A DNA stretch of 64,000 bases from Ustulina deusta (Eukaryota > Ascomycota > Sordariomycetes > Xylariales > Xylariaceae), in the NCBI GenBank assembly GCA_023159155.1, contig JAJNNX010000073.1:151576-215575 (forward strand), written 5' to 3'. The position numbers and the translations under genes were made by a program. The notes beneath the pieces are model-generated. The model made no database searches, had not been told where the DNA came from, and was given only the letters and a program-made list of their open reading frames with translations. Shown in pieces: positions 51,467 to 61,131 of the stretch (position 1 is the first letter of the stretch; every line of letters starts with the position of its first letter).

Positions 51467-52436
51467 TCAAACTCTGCCAAACCGATATTGCGCCCAGTTC
51501 AAGCTTCCCTCAGGCATGGTCCACAAGCGCTCTCCAACATCCAAGCCAGCAGCACCCGCAACTACATAGATAGGCAGGAGATGCTCCAGCGTTGGATGCG
51601 CCTGTCTTGCATCGCTGCGTCTCATCAAAGCTGACATTGCCGCGCGACGGTCTTCCGGCTTGGCAGAAGCAGCCTCTTTTAAGGCCTCGTCGAAGCTGGA
51701 GGCGTAACTGAGACGTGTTAGCAGTAAGCTGGACGAACCAGACAATTAGTACCGTGGGGAATGGTGCACTTACGGCATGGGCTTCGTGCTGCCCCTCGTG
51801 GCCCTATAATCACGGAGATTATGAGCGGCCATGCCCGCACCGATGATGAGGATCCCATCGTCTCGGAGACCTTCGAGTGCCTGGCCCACGCGGTAGTGGA
51901 CGTCTTCGTCCTCGTTGTCGAATAGAGAAACTTGTACGATTGGGACATCCAAGGGGTTGTTCTTGGGGTCGAAAGCTGTTCAGCACACGAAGTCAGAAAC
52001 AAAATGTCTAAGAAGAGTAAAAAAAAGGGCGCCTTTGTTTACCAGCCAAGAAACCGACCCATACGCCATGATCCAAGCCTCTTTTGACTTTCTCAACCTG
52101 TATGCCAGCTCCAGCTAGTCTCTGGACAACTTGCTCGGCAACCTCAGGGCTTCCCTTATTCGGAAACTTGTATTCGTAGTAGTGCGGGGGGGAGCCGTAG
52201 AAATCGTAGATCAAGTCCGTGTTTTCCACAGCGTTGATACTGATCCTACGAGGGCCGTCTTGCCAGTGGGCTGAGAAGACAACCACTGCTTTGGGTCGGA
52301 CTTTGGTCGTGATTTCCATGCCGGTCTCGGCTAGTTTGAGATAGGCAGGGTGTTTTGTGTTTTCCGTGAAATTAGGCCCGCCGATCCCGAGGAAGTAGAC
52401 CGGCATCCGGCGAGTTGAAGGTGAAGGAACGGACAT
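51467..52436 (-). CDS. LigB/DODA-type extradiol catechol dioxygenase-like protein
   Basis: Three exons on the minus strand: 52,436-52,043, 51,975-51,774 and 51,707-51,467 (278 aa; introns 67 and 66 bp, phases agree). Class III extradiol dioxygenases of this family open catechol rings next to the hydroxyls with non-haem Fe(II). Conserved blocks: FSAHWQ (His57), YDFYGSPPHYYEYKFP, RGLDHGVWVG (His123), VPIVQVSLF, ILIIGAGMAAHNLRD, and ARQAHPTLEHLLP (His236, His241). The N-terminal block reads YFLGIGGPNF, where family members commonly have SHGGP, so the usual first metal ligand is Ile18. Thus the fold is clear but the metal site is altered, unless this subfamily uses another residue. It is convergent with the PKS and shares an 808-bp promoter region with the SDR. 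The likely substrate is a catechol made from the polyketide (inference). Confidence 0.88.
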
Positions 52437-52765
52437 GATGTCTGCGGGGTGAGCGCGTGACTGCGTGGTAGTTGATTGCCAGACTGCGACCTGGGGGGAT
52501 ATATGAGAGAGATGAACAAGCCAAGGAGCAGACCAATCAAGGATATATACCTCAAACAGGTATTTGGATGATTAGGAGACATCTCTTCTTCAACATCACG
52601 ACCAAAAGCCTGTACCTTGAGCAGGCAATAAGTTCGCTCATAAATCAAAGACGCCATCGGTGAAGCGAGCTGACAAATGCAGCGTCATATTCACGGAATT
52701 TCGGATGGTGCCTGTTCCTGTCTTCGGCCTTAATTATTTTCATCGTCAAGAAGAGCGAGTTTTGG

Positions 52766-52797
52766 CGGACAATTGAGCCCTGCCTGCTCATTGTCCG
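52766..52797. promoter_or_regulatory. Imperfect CGG...CCG inverted repeat
   Basis: Arms cggacaattgagc and gctcattgtccg are complementary apart from one extra base. The outer triplets are CGG and CCG, as in Zn2Cys6 operator pairs. A candidate binding site or small hairpin. Confidence 0.45.
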
Positions 52798-52857
52798 GCG
52801 CTGTCTCGCCGCGCGGCAGGTGGGGACTTGAATCCCGGGGCTGTTATCTAGGTATCA

Positions 52858-52948
52858 GCCCCACATACCGCGCGTGTAGCCTCCGCCGAGCCCCGCCAAG
52901 ATCCCCTAAGGACTGCTGGCCGGGATCATCACGCGCGGTATGTGGGGC
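52858..52948. promoter_or_regulatory. Perfect 19-bp inverted repeat, 53-bp spacer
   Basis: gccccacataccgcgcgtg at 52,858-52,876 is exactly reversed and complemented at 52,930-52,948. Each arm holds a CCGCGCG core. Exact conservation of 19 bp in a divergent promoter suggests paired regulator sites, though a small insertion element would look similar. Confidence 0.5.
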
Positions 52949-53244
52949 GAGGGCCTTGGTGTGTGGTCCAGGGGCAAAGAACTCAAGACAGAGTATTGTA
53001 TCCCGCCCGAGACTGGAGCGCACCGCTTACAAATGAGGCGGCAAAGAAAACAGAACGTAGTGTCGGGTGCGGTCTACGAATATGAACCATCGAAACTCGA
53101 CTTTACTTGAGCATGGTTGGTATAAAGCAAGACACCTCGGCGAGAACATGTGAACTCCAGTCGCCCCCTGATATCATGCCTGATAACCACCTTAGCAGAT
53201 CTAAACTCAGAAGATTCGTCTCCAACATCTTTCACCGATCCACC

Positions 53245-54007
53245 ATGGCTACTCCCGTTGTTTTGATTCTAGGAGCCGGACCCCGAATCGGAGCTTCCGT
53301 CGCCGACAAGTTCGCCCGCGATGGGTACCAGGTTGCCCTCGCGTCCAGGAAGGGAACCGGCGGCCAGAACGAAAAAGGCTATCTCTCGCTCAATGCCGAC
53401 TTCAATAACCCGGACTCGATCCCAGCGTTGTTCGATGCTGTCAAGACTGAGTTCAAGACCGCGCCCAGTGTCGTCATATACAACGCCGCGGCACTGACCC
53501 CCCCTTCCGACAAGGACTCCGTTCTGTCGATCGCGGCCTCGAGCGTCGCCTCCGACTTGAATGTCAACACCGTCAGCCCGTATGCCGCTGCGCAGCAGGC
53601 CCTTGCCGCCTGGGAGGCGCTGCCAGGGGGAACCAAGAAAACCTTCATCTACACTGGCAATATCTTGAACACGACCATCTTGCCCGTGCCTATGATGCAG
53701 AACCTAGGAATAGGTAAGGCTGCCTCGGCATACTGGGTCGGCTTGGCCGACATGATGTATGCGGCCAAGGGATGTCGGTGAGTACATGCTCTTAAAACGG
53801 TGCTCACCCTGAAAAAGCGTGTTCTGACAATTTTGGCCCGCTAGTTTCTTCTATGCCGATGAACGCCACGAGGATGGCAAGATCAAGGCCGCGCAGCTCG
53901 ATGGTCCTGCCCACGCAGAGTTCTATGCCGAGTTGGCGAAGCATGAGGGCAAGGTGCCGTGGGATGCCACGTTTGTCAAGGGGATGGGCTATGTTCAATT
54001 CAAGTAG
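53245..54007 (+). CDS. Atypical short-chain dehydrogenase/reductase
   Basis: Two exons, 53,245-53,777 and 53,845-54,007 (231 aa, 67-bp intron). The N-terminus has the Rossmann nucleotide motif VLILGAGPRIG (Gly10, Gly12, Gly16), followed by a SRKG cofactor loop and an N-A-A-A motif (YNAAAL). The active-site region reads YTGNILN and then LGIGKAASA: Lys158 is kept, but the YxxxK tyrosine is Leu154. Fungal relatives of this type also carry the C-terminal FYYADER / AHAEFY / GYV blocks seen here as FFYADERHEDGK, PAHAEFY and GMGYVQF. It may act on NAD(P) with altered chemistry or have a non-catalytic role. The start was chosen at caccATGg, a strong context; an in-frame upstream ATG at 53,113 gives an extension without family likeness. 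It probably modifies the PKS product. Confidence 0.82.
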
Positions 54008-54199
54008 ATATGTCGAGCTGAGACATTAATACCACTACGCCATCTACCAACACCTATAGCCAAGTATAATTAGTATCACAGGCAATGCCCTAATGAAAGT
54101 TTTTGTCTCTTCAAAGTCGTATTGGTTGTCTCCTCTGTCTTGCTCATTGATTTCTTTAGACAAGCAATACTAGGCCACCTTGGTTTCGAAAGCATGTGG

Positions 54200-56026
54200 C
54201 TAGGTCGCGACTGGCAATATCCCAGAGTGTATATTGCGCCATACGTTTTCCATCACCTCAAGGGCTTTCTGGAGAGTGCCAAAAACGCAACGGGGTTGTA
54301 GAGCTTCTATGATGCCGCGCAGCTGAGTCGCTGGCTCAGGTTCTGCTAGGCAGCCTGCTACGCAGAGAGGCCATACCATAGTTCTGAGTAATGCCGGCGG
54401 TGATATCTCGCGCACTGGGGTCCCGATGACGCGTGCCACATGGTAACGTATCTCAGGGCCGGCAGGTTGCCACCCCGACACAACGACTGCTAGATATATG
54501 AGTGCTGCATGAGCCCAAGCAAGGGTAACTAGTGGCTTCTGTCTGACAGTGCTGTTTGATGTCAGGGCGTCAAACACGCTACTATCTTCTTTCGAGTTGG
54601 CTACTGTGTTGGTTTGAAGCCGGGTGAGGTGGGTTTCTAACGAATTCTTAATAGTTGTCGCACGGCGAACCAATTCCATCACATCGAGAGTTCCGTCGCT
54701 CTTACATCGCTGTTTCCATGCGTCAAGCACGGCGATCTCGCCGATTTGTACCAAGGCCCAATTTTGACAGCCCACAACAGCCTCGAGATCGATTAGCGGT
54801 CCCGTGCCGTGGATATCCTCAAGCAAGCAGTGGTGATACTCGTAAAGTTTAGGTTGTTCTTGAAGGGCCGTGCTAGCGATTATGTCGTCAAATATTAACA
54901 AGGCAGATGAGAAGCGAAAAGAGGCTTGTTCGGCACTTAGGAGCTGGCCATATAGAGAAGTACTCCACGATGGCGGCCCCAAGCTATACATGACTGCCTC
55001 GAAGCTTGAGCGGAACCCCGACGGCTCAATAGCTCCAGCGCTATCGAGGAGCTGTCTAAAGAGTGCCAGCGCAGCTGTCAGGTGCGACTGGCAGTTGTCG
55101 AGGCTCAAGACAGCAATCTCAAATCGCTGCACCTGCATAATGCTTGACATGACTCGTACTGCACCATGCAGATGTTCGATGATATTCGAGCCGCTGATGA
55201 CTTGCAGCGCTTGTCTCAGGACCTCAAAAGCCTCCCTGGTTTGTGTCAGCACTGTTTCCCAAAGTGGACCTCCATTGGCCGCGCCCCGTGACAACGAGAA
55301 GAAGTAGGAACTCTGGCATAGCGCGGCCTGTCGGACGACGGGACTAGTCATCAGCATCTCCAAGACCCAGGCTCTCCCACCTTGGGGCAGAGGGGGTTGG
55401 TAGAACGGGAACAAGAAGGGGAACACGTGCTCGATGTAGAACATGATGAAGACAGAGTCGTCTGGCTGACCGAACGCTAAAATATGACGAGCGCCCGTGG
55501 GGGCGAACTTGCAACCAGCCCGTCTATGGGAGATGGTGTTGAGGGCTTGGGGGCACGGCTCCATGCTTCCCCCGTTAGCAGCAAAGCTTGTTTCGAGAGC
55601 ATTGAATGCTGGTAATGTAAGTCTTCGGGGCTGAGCCGTCCTCGCGTCCGCGGTGACTGTGGCGACTCCCATGAATCCGGCACGGTTGTGGTCCCCCCAG
55701 CGGCGATGGCCCCTTTCCTTGACCTTGCGTCTTAAAAGCTCGGCCATCTCTTCTTGTCTCGCGCCGCCGTCCATCCAGACAGGTCTTTCCTGGCCATAAT
55801 GGCAGGTGAGGTCGAGTGCGCTGCAACCGTCGCACACTGGATGCTGCTCATCGCATTTCTTGCGCCGTAGTCGACAAGTCCAACAGCCATTAGAACTCCT
55901 GTATGTGCCTCCCATGTTCCTAATGCTCCGGGGTGCGCGGAGAGCTGAGGCGGATGTTGTCAGTGCAACTTCCTGCAAACGGTCGAGCTGGGTATTGGCT
56001 GAGCAGCGAAGCACGTCGTTGATCAT
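54200..56026 (-). CDS. Zn2Cys6 transcription factor
   Basis: A single exon of 608 aa. The binuclear zinc cluster spans residues 48-75 with spacing C48-x2-C51-x6-C58-x6-C65-x2-C68-x6-C75 (GCWTCRLRRKKCDEQHPVCD). It is followed by a basic linker and a long helical region with VFPFLFPFYQPP and PLVTLAWAHAALIYLAVVV, as in the fungal-specific transcription factor domain. Such proteins bind CGG half-sites in the nucleus and often control the cluster in which they lie. The start at 56,026 adds 37 residues before Met38; a shorter start at 55,915 would leave the zinc cluster near the N-terminus, as is common. It is convergent with the SDR (192 bp apart) and in tandem with the MFS gene. It is the likely pathway regulator (inference). 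Confidence 0.9.
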   Translation of the reverse strand: MINDVLRCSANTQLDRLQEVALTTSASALRAPRSIRNMGGTYRSSNGCWTCRLRRKKCDEQHPVCDGCSALDLTCHYGQERPVWMDGGARQEEMAELLRRKVKERGHRRWGDHNRAGFMGVATVTADARTAQPRRLTLPAFNALETSFAANGGSMEPCPQALNTISHRRAGCKFAPTGARHILAFGQPDDSVFIMFYIEHVFPFLFPFYQPPLPQGGRAWVLEMLMTSPVVRQAALCQSSYFFSLSRGAANGGPLWETVLTQTREAFEVLRQALQVISGSNIIEHLHGAVRVMSSIMQVQRFEIAVLSLDNCQSHLTAALALFRQLLDSAGAIEPSGFRSSFEAVMYSLGPPSWSTSLYGQLLSAEQASFRFSSALLIFDDIIASTALQEQPKLYEYHHCLLEDIHGTGPLIDLEAVVGCQNWALVQIGEIAVLDAWKQRCKSDGTLDVMELVRRATTIKNSLETHLTRLQTNTVANSKEDSSVFDALTSNSTVRQKPLVTLAWAHAALIYLAVVVSGWQPAGPEIRYHVARVIGTPVREISPPALLRTMVWPLCVAGCLAEPEPATQLRGIIEALQPRCVFGTLQKALEVMENVWRNIHSGILPVAT

Positions 56027-57271
56027 GTCCGGAGTACCTCGCGTCGCCCCACATTAAAATAAATACCCCAAATGGGTAGGTACATTAGTGACATGGGGAG
56101 CTTTCCCGCAGCTGCAGCGATACGCGATTACTAGCAAAAAGAAGTATATCTACATATATTAGGTAGAATGCAATGGCGTAACTCGGTGGCTAGAGGTGAC
56201 TTGATCCAGCCACAGGAAAGCCACATATAAGCCACATCATATACACCCACTAGCCACACATGCCTTGGTCTGGGTGTCATGAGACTACCTAGATAGGACA
56301 ACCCAATGGGGTATAGAAAGGGCTTCATCTGCTAAGACTGCAATATCCCTGACCACACTCTCGCGCATCGCATATCGGAGCCGGGTCCACCAGGCTGATT
56401 TATAGCCATGATGTGTCATTGTTGGCTTTTCATACCGCAGGTTGGCGCTGTTCGTCATTGCTTAGTGTAACGGCGGCAACGGCGGCACACATGCAGGGCA
56501 GGGCGTGCCACCGTCCTCAATCACCAGCAGGGAGCCAGAGGCGCCATGGCCACGCCGTCTGTCACCGCTCGATCTGTCGGGAGCAAAAAACAATGCTGCT
56601 AATATTCCGTGAGTATTAACGGTATCCATGATCCCTCTGCATCGGTCATTTGCTCTTCCGTTAGAATTGAGGCTATTTGCCTTTAACTAAAATCGACGGA
56701 GACTCTCGCTTGGTACCTCGACAGAGATACAATCAGTCAGAGTGAAAGTCTCTTTTTGTCCATCAACTTGGGTTGATTCGGGCACGTTTCATAATCACCT
56801 TCGCCAACAATCCGCATCCAAAGTTGGACGACCATCATGATCGGTACAGTGAGGGATTGATATCTCCTCTGAAAATATCGTAATACGACTTCATCCGAGT
56901 CTCTTTCCGCCGTGTTGCTGTTTAGATAATACTGAAATTGATTAAAGGTCCAGTGTACGTTCTTAACAGTCGAGAGTCAAGACTTCCCGAATCACTCCCA
57001 TTCTCGTCACGTGACTCGTCACCAACAGACTGGTTGTCTCTATTTCTATGTGTCAGAAATAAGCGAGTCTATCAATTGGGTGTATGCCTCCCGATGCTTG
57101 TCGCTAGTGTATGATCTAAGTGCAACGTGCAGCAAGGTCGCTTTCGGTCTACCAAAAACCCCCGAACTAGGGATTTCTCTGGCGCTTAAAGCACGGCCTC
57201 GGAGGTTTGTAATTCATGTTGATGGACGCGGTAAATTTAACACGGGACAAAGCTCCCTATTTGCTATCTAC
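56027..57271. other. Spacer between regulator and transporter, no gene
   Basis: About 1.2 kb holding the regulator promoter and the transporter 3' end. Short frames on both strands do not look like genes, and no repeat or RNA was recognised. Confidence 0.5.
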
Positions 57272-58987
57272 CTAGTCATCCTTTTTACCAACGGTGCCGC
57301 CCCTCTTCAAGCCGAAAAAGATCAGCACAACAACGAGCGCCGTCGCAGCAAACACAGTCCAGAAGCCAGCTCTGTAGCCATCCATCAAGGCGACCTTGGG
57401 ATCCGCCTTGTGCGAGTGGTCTGTAACAGACGAGGCAATGGCCGCGGTGACAGCAAGGCCGACGGCGTTGCCGAACTGAGCCACCTCGTTGAACACGCCG
57501 CCTGCGACCGATTGCACATCTGACGGGAAAGCGTCCGAGATGACCAGATTTGACGCCGTGAAAAGTACGTCGGGGTTCAACGGTGATAGAAGGAGGGCGA
57601 AGAATGGTGCCGTCCAGTAATTCTCCCCAATTCGCACAGTGGCCATCAGAATCGGCGCGATCATGGTGACGACTCCTGACACGACACCGAGAGTACGGAC
57701 TTCAACCCTGGAGATCAGGTAGGCTGTTGCGATATTCGTTGCCGTGCCCGCGATGGGGTGAGGTAGGAAGCGGAGAGAGCTCTGTAGCGGCGAGACACCC
57801 TCGACTTCTTGGAAGCTGCGCGCAGTTAATTATCACCCGTCAATTCTCTGTGAGCGTTGCTGATGCACTTACTAGAGCGTGATGTAATACTCGATCGCAT
57901 TCAAAGATGCCCAGCAGAGGAAGACCGAAGAGCAGATGGTCGTGAACTTTGCGTTCCGCCACAGCTGGTTGGGAATAAGTGCAGGCCGACCGTGTCTCTT
58001 CTGCCAGTCCATCCACAGTGGGAAAGAAAGGATCAGGACAAGGGCAACGACTAGGAGAGCAATATTCTGAGCGTAACCGAGGCTGATGTAAGAAGTAGAC
58101 ACGGCAGCTAGGACATAGAAGAGCAGAGCAAGTCCAACGCTCATGATGATAGCCCCCACCCAGTCGATGTCCTGGGCCAGTCGAGTTGTCCACCGCTTCT
58201 CCGAGTGATGATGAACGGCGGGCAACGACCATAGTGAGGCCACGGAGAGGAAAACGTTAATGATGGCCATTATGTAATAAGCCCACCGCCACCCGATCGT
58301 GTCGGTAAAGATACCACCTAGGACAAGACCAAGCGAGTATCCCAGGGGCTGACCCATACCGTTCATAGCAAAGGCGATATTGCGCCACTGTCCCTTGGGG
58401 AACGTGTTAGTGATGAGGCTTACGGCGGTGGGTAAGCACATGGCGATGGCGACACCTTGGAATGTGCGAAACAAGATGAGTTGGATGCCAGTCTGAGCAA
58501 AGCCGATACCAAGGGTGAAAGCGATGAACAAGAAGCTTCCAGACACCCACATCAACTTAGCCCCGACGACGTCGGCAGCGGCCCCAAAGATGAGGAGCAA
58601 GGCGCCAGCTGCGAGCGCGTACACCGAAGCCGGCCACAGCATCAGACCCTGAGCCAGACCAACATCGCGGGCCATTGTTGGCAATGCGGCGATCAGGATA
58701 CCAGATCCCATGGTGTTCAGAAAGCTGATGCCGGCGAGCGTCACGATGACAGTGATGCCAGCTGCCTTGGAGACATTGCGCTGTGGTGTCGACGATGCCG
58801 CCTTCTCTACAGATGAGCCATCTGACGGGTCTAGCGGCAACTCTACCGCCTTCTCACGTAGATGTGCCGGGACGACGGATGAAATGACATCGGGTTCAGC
58901 GATGTTGAGCTGGACCTTTGGCTCATCCACGATGCTAGATAGAGGTCCCGACTCAGACCCGTGTGAGTGGTTCTCGGCTAGATGCAT
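57272..58987 (-). CDS. MFS drug:H+ antiporter-type transporter (DHA2-like)
   Basis: Two exons on the minus strand, 58,987-57,873 and 57,815-57,272 (552 aa, 57-bp intron, phase 2). A hydrophilic N-terminus of about 75 residues precedes some 13-14 hydrophobic segments, as in 14-spanner DHA2 antiporters. Recognisable pieces are GITVIVTLAGISFLNTMGSG (first span), LILFRTFQGVAIAMCLPTAV with the R-x-x-Q-G motif, and GQPLGYSLGLVLGGIFTDTIGWRW, the proline/glycine-rich motif C region of antiporters. It should sit in the plasma or vesicle membrane and export the cluster product or give self-protection (inference from location). It lies in tandem with the regulator. Confidence 0.9.
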
Positions 58988-60331
58988 TTCGAAGGTGTTT
59001 ATGGCAAGATGTGAGGACTCGGCGGTGGTGCCAAATTGGACTGCGGGAATGATCAGATTGTACCAACAATAGGAGGGGTGGACTGGATGTACAATACTAG
59101 TCCAGGGATTAAGCCTTTGCCGTGGGACTTTGTAAATTCCATGTAAGCTAGCAGAGCCGTGTTCAACCGTGAAGTCACACTTCTTGATTTCTAGCTCCCC
59201 AGTCGAGTAGATAATTGAAGGAACGGTGCACCATGGACTGATTACGAATACTTAACCATCATTCAAACGAGCTTACAACACAGAAAGATAAATCCTTGCT
59301 TAACGTACGACAGAACATAGGATTTCCCCCGAATAATCCTGTGCGGCCCCTTTCTCCGCTGGGGCCAACGCCACATAACCTATACTTAGTAGGCACTTAG
59401 GAGTTGAGTAGCCGCAACCAAGATATTGAACCGCAACATAACTGTTGAACTTTTAACAGGGCGGGGTCAGATGTCACCAAGAGGCGCCAAGACTCGGCGG
59501 AATACGCTCAGCCTTAGAACGACGGCTGGCAGTCAGCAATACGCCGCATACTTACTTCTTAGTCAAGGTTTCCCCCGGCCACAGAGCTGACGACAACAGA
59601 CGAGGCCGTGCCCAGCTTCTGACCCTGCTCCAGACTCCGGGCTCTCTTTTCTTGGTGCACCTGTCACTAGCCGGGGAAAATACGGTCAAACGCACGTGGT
59701 TAGTTTCTTGGACAACTATTACCAAGAAAACTTCCTTCACCAGTCCTCCCGGGACTTTATACAGGACAAAAGTCCTACGACTCCTCGGACAATTATTTCC
59801 AAGAATCGAACCGGGGCCCGATCCTATCCGCCTGCAACACAGAGGCGTAAACCCACAAGATACCTAGTGTCTTTTACTAGAGGATTTGTTAAGGCTTGAG
59901 AACTCTGGGCCAGGTTTTAAATCGTACGGCTTGTTTTCGTTTATAGAGTTAAGACCCACGAATAGTTTTATATCCTTCTAGGTATTTTCCACTACAATAA
60001 AGGTATAGTTTAAGCCTTTCGAGGGGGGGTTGCTAAAGCCTTACAAGAAGTGGGCAGGTGCTGGTTGCGTAAAGGATTTAGGGAAGGCACAGTCAGATTC
60101 CTACTGGATTGAGTTGGCCACTCTACGGCTAGGACCCCTCCATTTACAATACAACATCACAATCATAGGCGCACACACAACAAATACGCAGCAAATTCGT
60201 CCCGCCCGCCGCCTTAATTGCTAAGGCTTAAGAACTGGAAGAAGCAGCAATAGAGGATTGTTAGGGGTTAAATTTTGTTATTTTAATGCGTTGTTTTTTA
60301 TTTGCTTTATATTTTAGCAGTGGGCAGTTTA

Positions 60332-60408
60332 CGACTAGCTTTCGAAGCAGCGATACATCGAACTCTCTATTAGCGCTCTAATAGCAGCCTCGATCCGAAA
60401 GCTAGCCG
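60332..60408. repeat. 77-bp foldback (nested inverted repeats)
   Basis: Outer arms cgactagctttcg (60,332-60,344) and cgaaagctagccg (60,396-60,408) pair at 12 of 13 positions. An inner perfect hairpin, ctattag-cgct-ctaatag, lies at 60,367-60,384. This is non-coding and may be a small foldback element or a structured regulatory site. Confidence 0.5.
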
Positions 60409-60560
60409 AAAAAGGCTCACGCTCCCCCTAATACATGCGTACCCCCTACTTGTGGAGTGCCCTATTATGTGCTGTAGATTAATTTATGTATGTAACAGTC
60501 CATTGCTTATATTCAAGAGCTTCCCCCCCGGCTCTTCCTGCATTAGATTCCTTTCATACC

Positions 60561-60920
60561 TCATAACCCCGGGCCAATGTGCTCTTCTTTTTGTGTTACA
60601 TAGACAAAAGGAGGAGGGGGAAACTTGAACGGCTGATACACTCTGTCAGATCTTAGGGCGTTGCGGAAGGAATCAATGTGACAATTCCGTGACAGAAGGC
60701 CAACAAATTCGGGTTTTATCGACGATGTGATCTGATCGCCCGCCTCAGCACGTAAGTGGCGGGAATCTTTCCGCCCATCTAGCCTAGCGTCTGATGGTGG
60801 ATGACGGGTTCGGTGTGCAATGCCTGAAGGAAGGTCAGACGACCTACGGTTAGCAGCGACAAGGACGCTTGCGCTTGAACCGAGGAATTTGACGAGGCTA
60901 ATGGCGGCGTTTATGCTCAT
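60561..60920 (-). CDS. Doubtful 119-aa hypothetical protein
   Basis: An ATG-started frame on the minus strand with a modest N-terminal hydrophobic stretch (AAISLVKFLGSSASVLVAA). It then becomes Arg/Asp/Ser-rich and ends PPPPFVYVTQKEEHIGPGL. No domain is recognised and no splice sites support it. Its position in the transporter-flavoprotein intergenic space makes a chance frame as likely as a gene. Confidence 0.18.
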   Translation of the reverse strand: MSINAAISLVKFLGSSASVLVAANRRSSDLPSGIAHRTRHPPSDARLDGRKDSRHLRAEAGDQITSSIKPEFVGLLSRNCHIDSFRNALRSDRVYQPFKFPPPPFVYVTQKEEHIGPGL

Positions 60921-61131
60921 CGCTGGCTACCTAGTCACCACAGCTTAAGAAACTGCGGTTGTTCATTTGCAGATGCGGGCTAGGACATCAATCTATTTAC
61001 TATATAATATTGGTTACTGTCCGCCATCTAACAGGATTCTCATTGAGAATCAAGTTGCGGCAATAAATTATACTGCCTTAACTTCTCGAACATTATACCC
61101 GCCTACCAAGCTACTATAACTGTGCTACAAG

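Larger units (their letters stand above)
52437..53244. promoter_or_regulatory. Shared divergent promoter region of dioxygenase and SDR
   Basis: An 808-bp space between the two start codons, read in opposite directions. It holds two long inverted repeats (52,766-52,797 and 52,858-52,948) with CGG/CCG triplets, the half-sites typical of Zn2Cys6 proteins. One such protein is encoded close by. The functional role is inferred. Confidence 0.5.
58988..61131. other. Divergent upstream region of transporter and flavoprotein, no confident gene
   Basis: A 2.1-kb space. A 119-aa frame on the minus strand (60,920-60,561) begins with ATG but matches no family I know. Part of the region near 59,900-60,330 is more AT-rich and may be an eroded repeat. 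A 77-bp foldback lies at 60,332-60,408. Confidence 0.45.

Noticed and set aside
54870..55307. 145-codon plus-strand frame
   Set aside because: Antisense shadow of the Zn2Cys6 regulator.
57011..57523. 170-codon plus-strand frame
   Set aside because: Antisense to the second exon of the MFS transporter, which has clear family motifs.
59690..59800. Possible NLR/NACHT remnant (NFLHQSSRDFIQDKSP)
   Set aside because: Resembles the HQSxRDFL string found after NACHT domains, but there is no surrounding domain and the frame is short; chance likeness is likely.
59800..59880. tRNA-like B box on the minus strand (ccggttcgattc)
   Set aside because: No matching A box or cloverleaf could be built around it.
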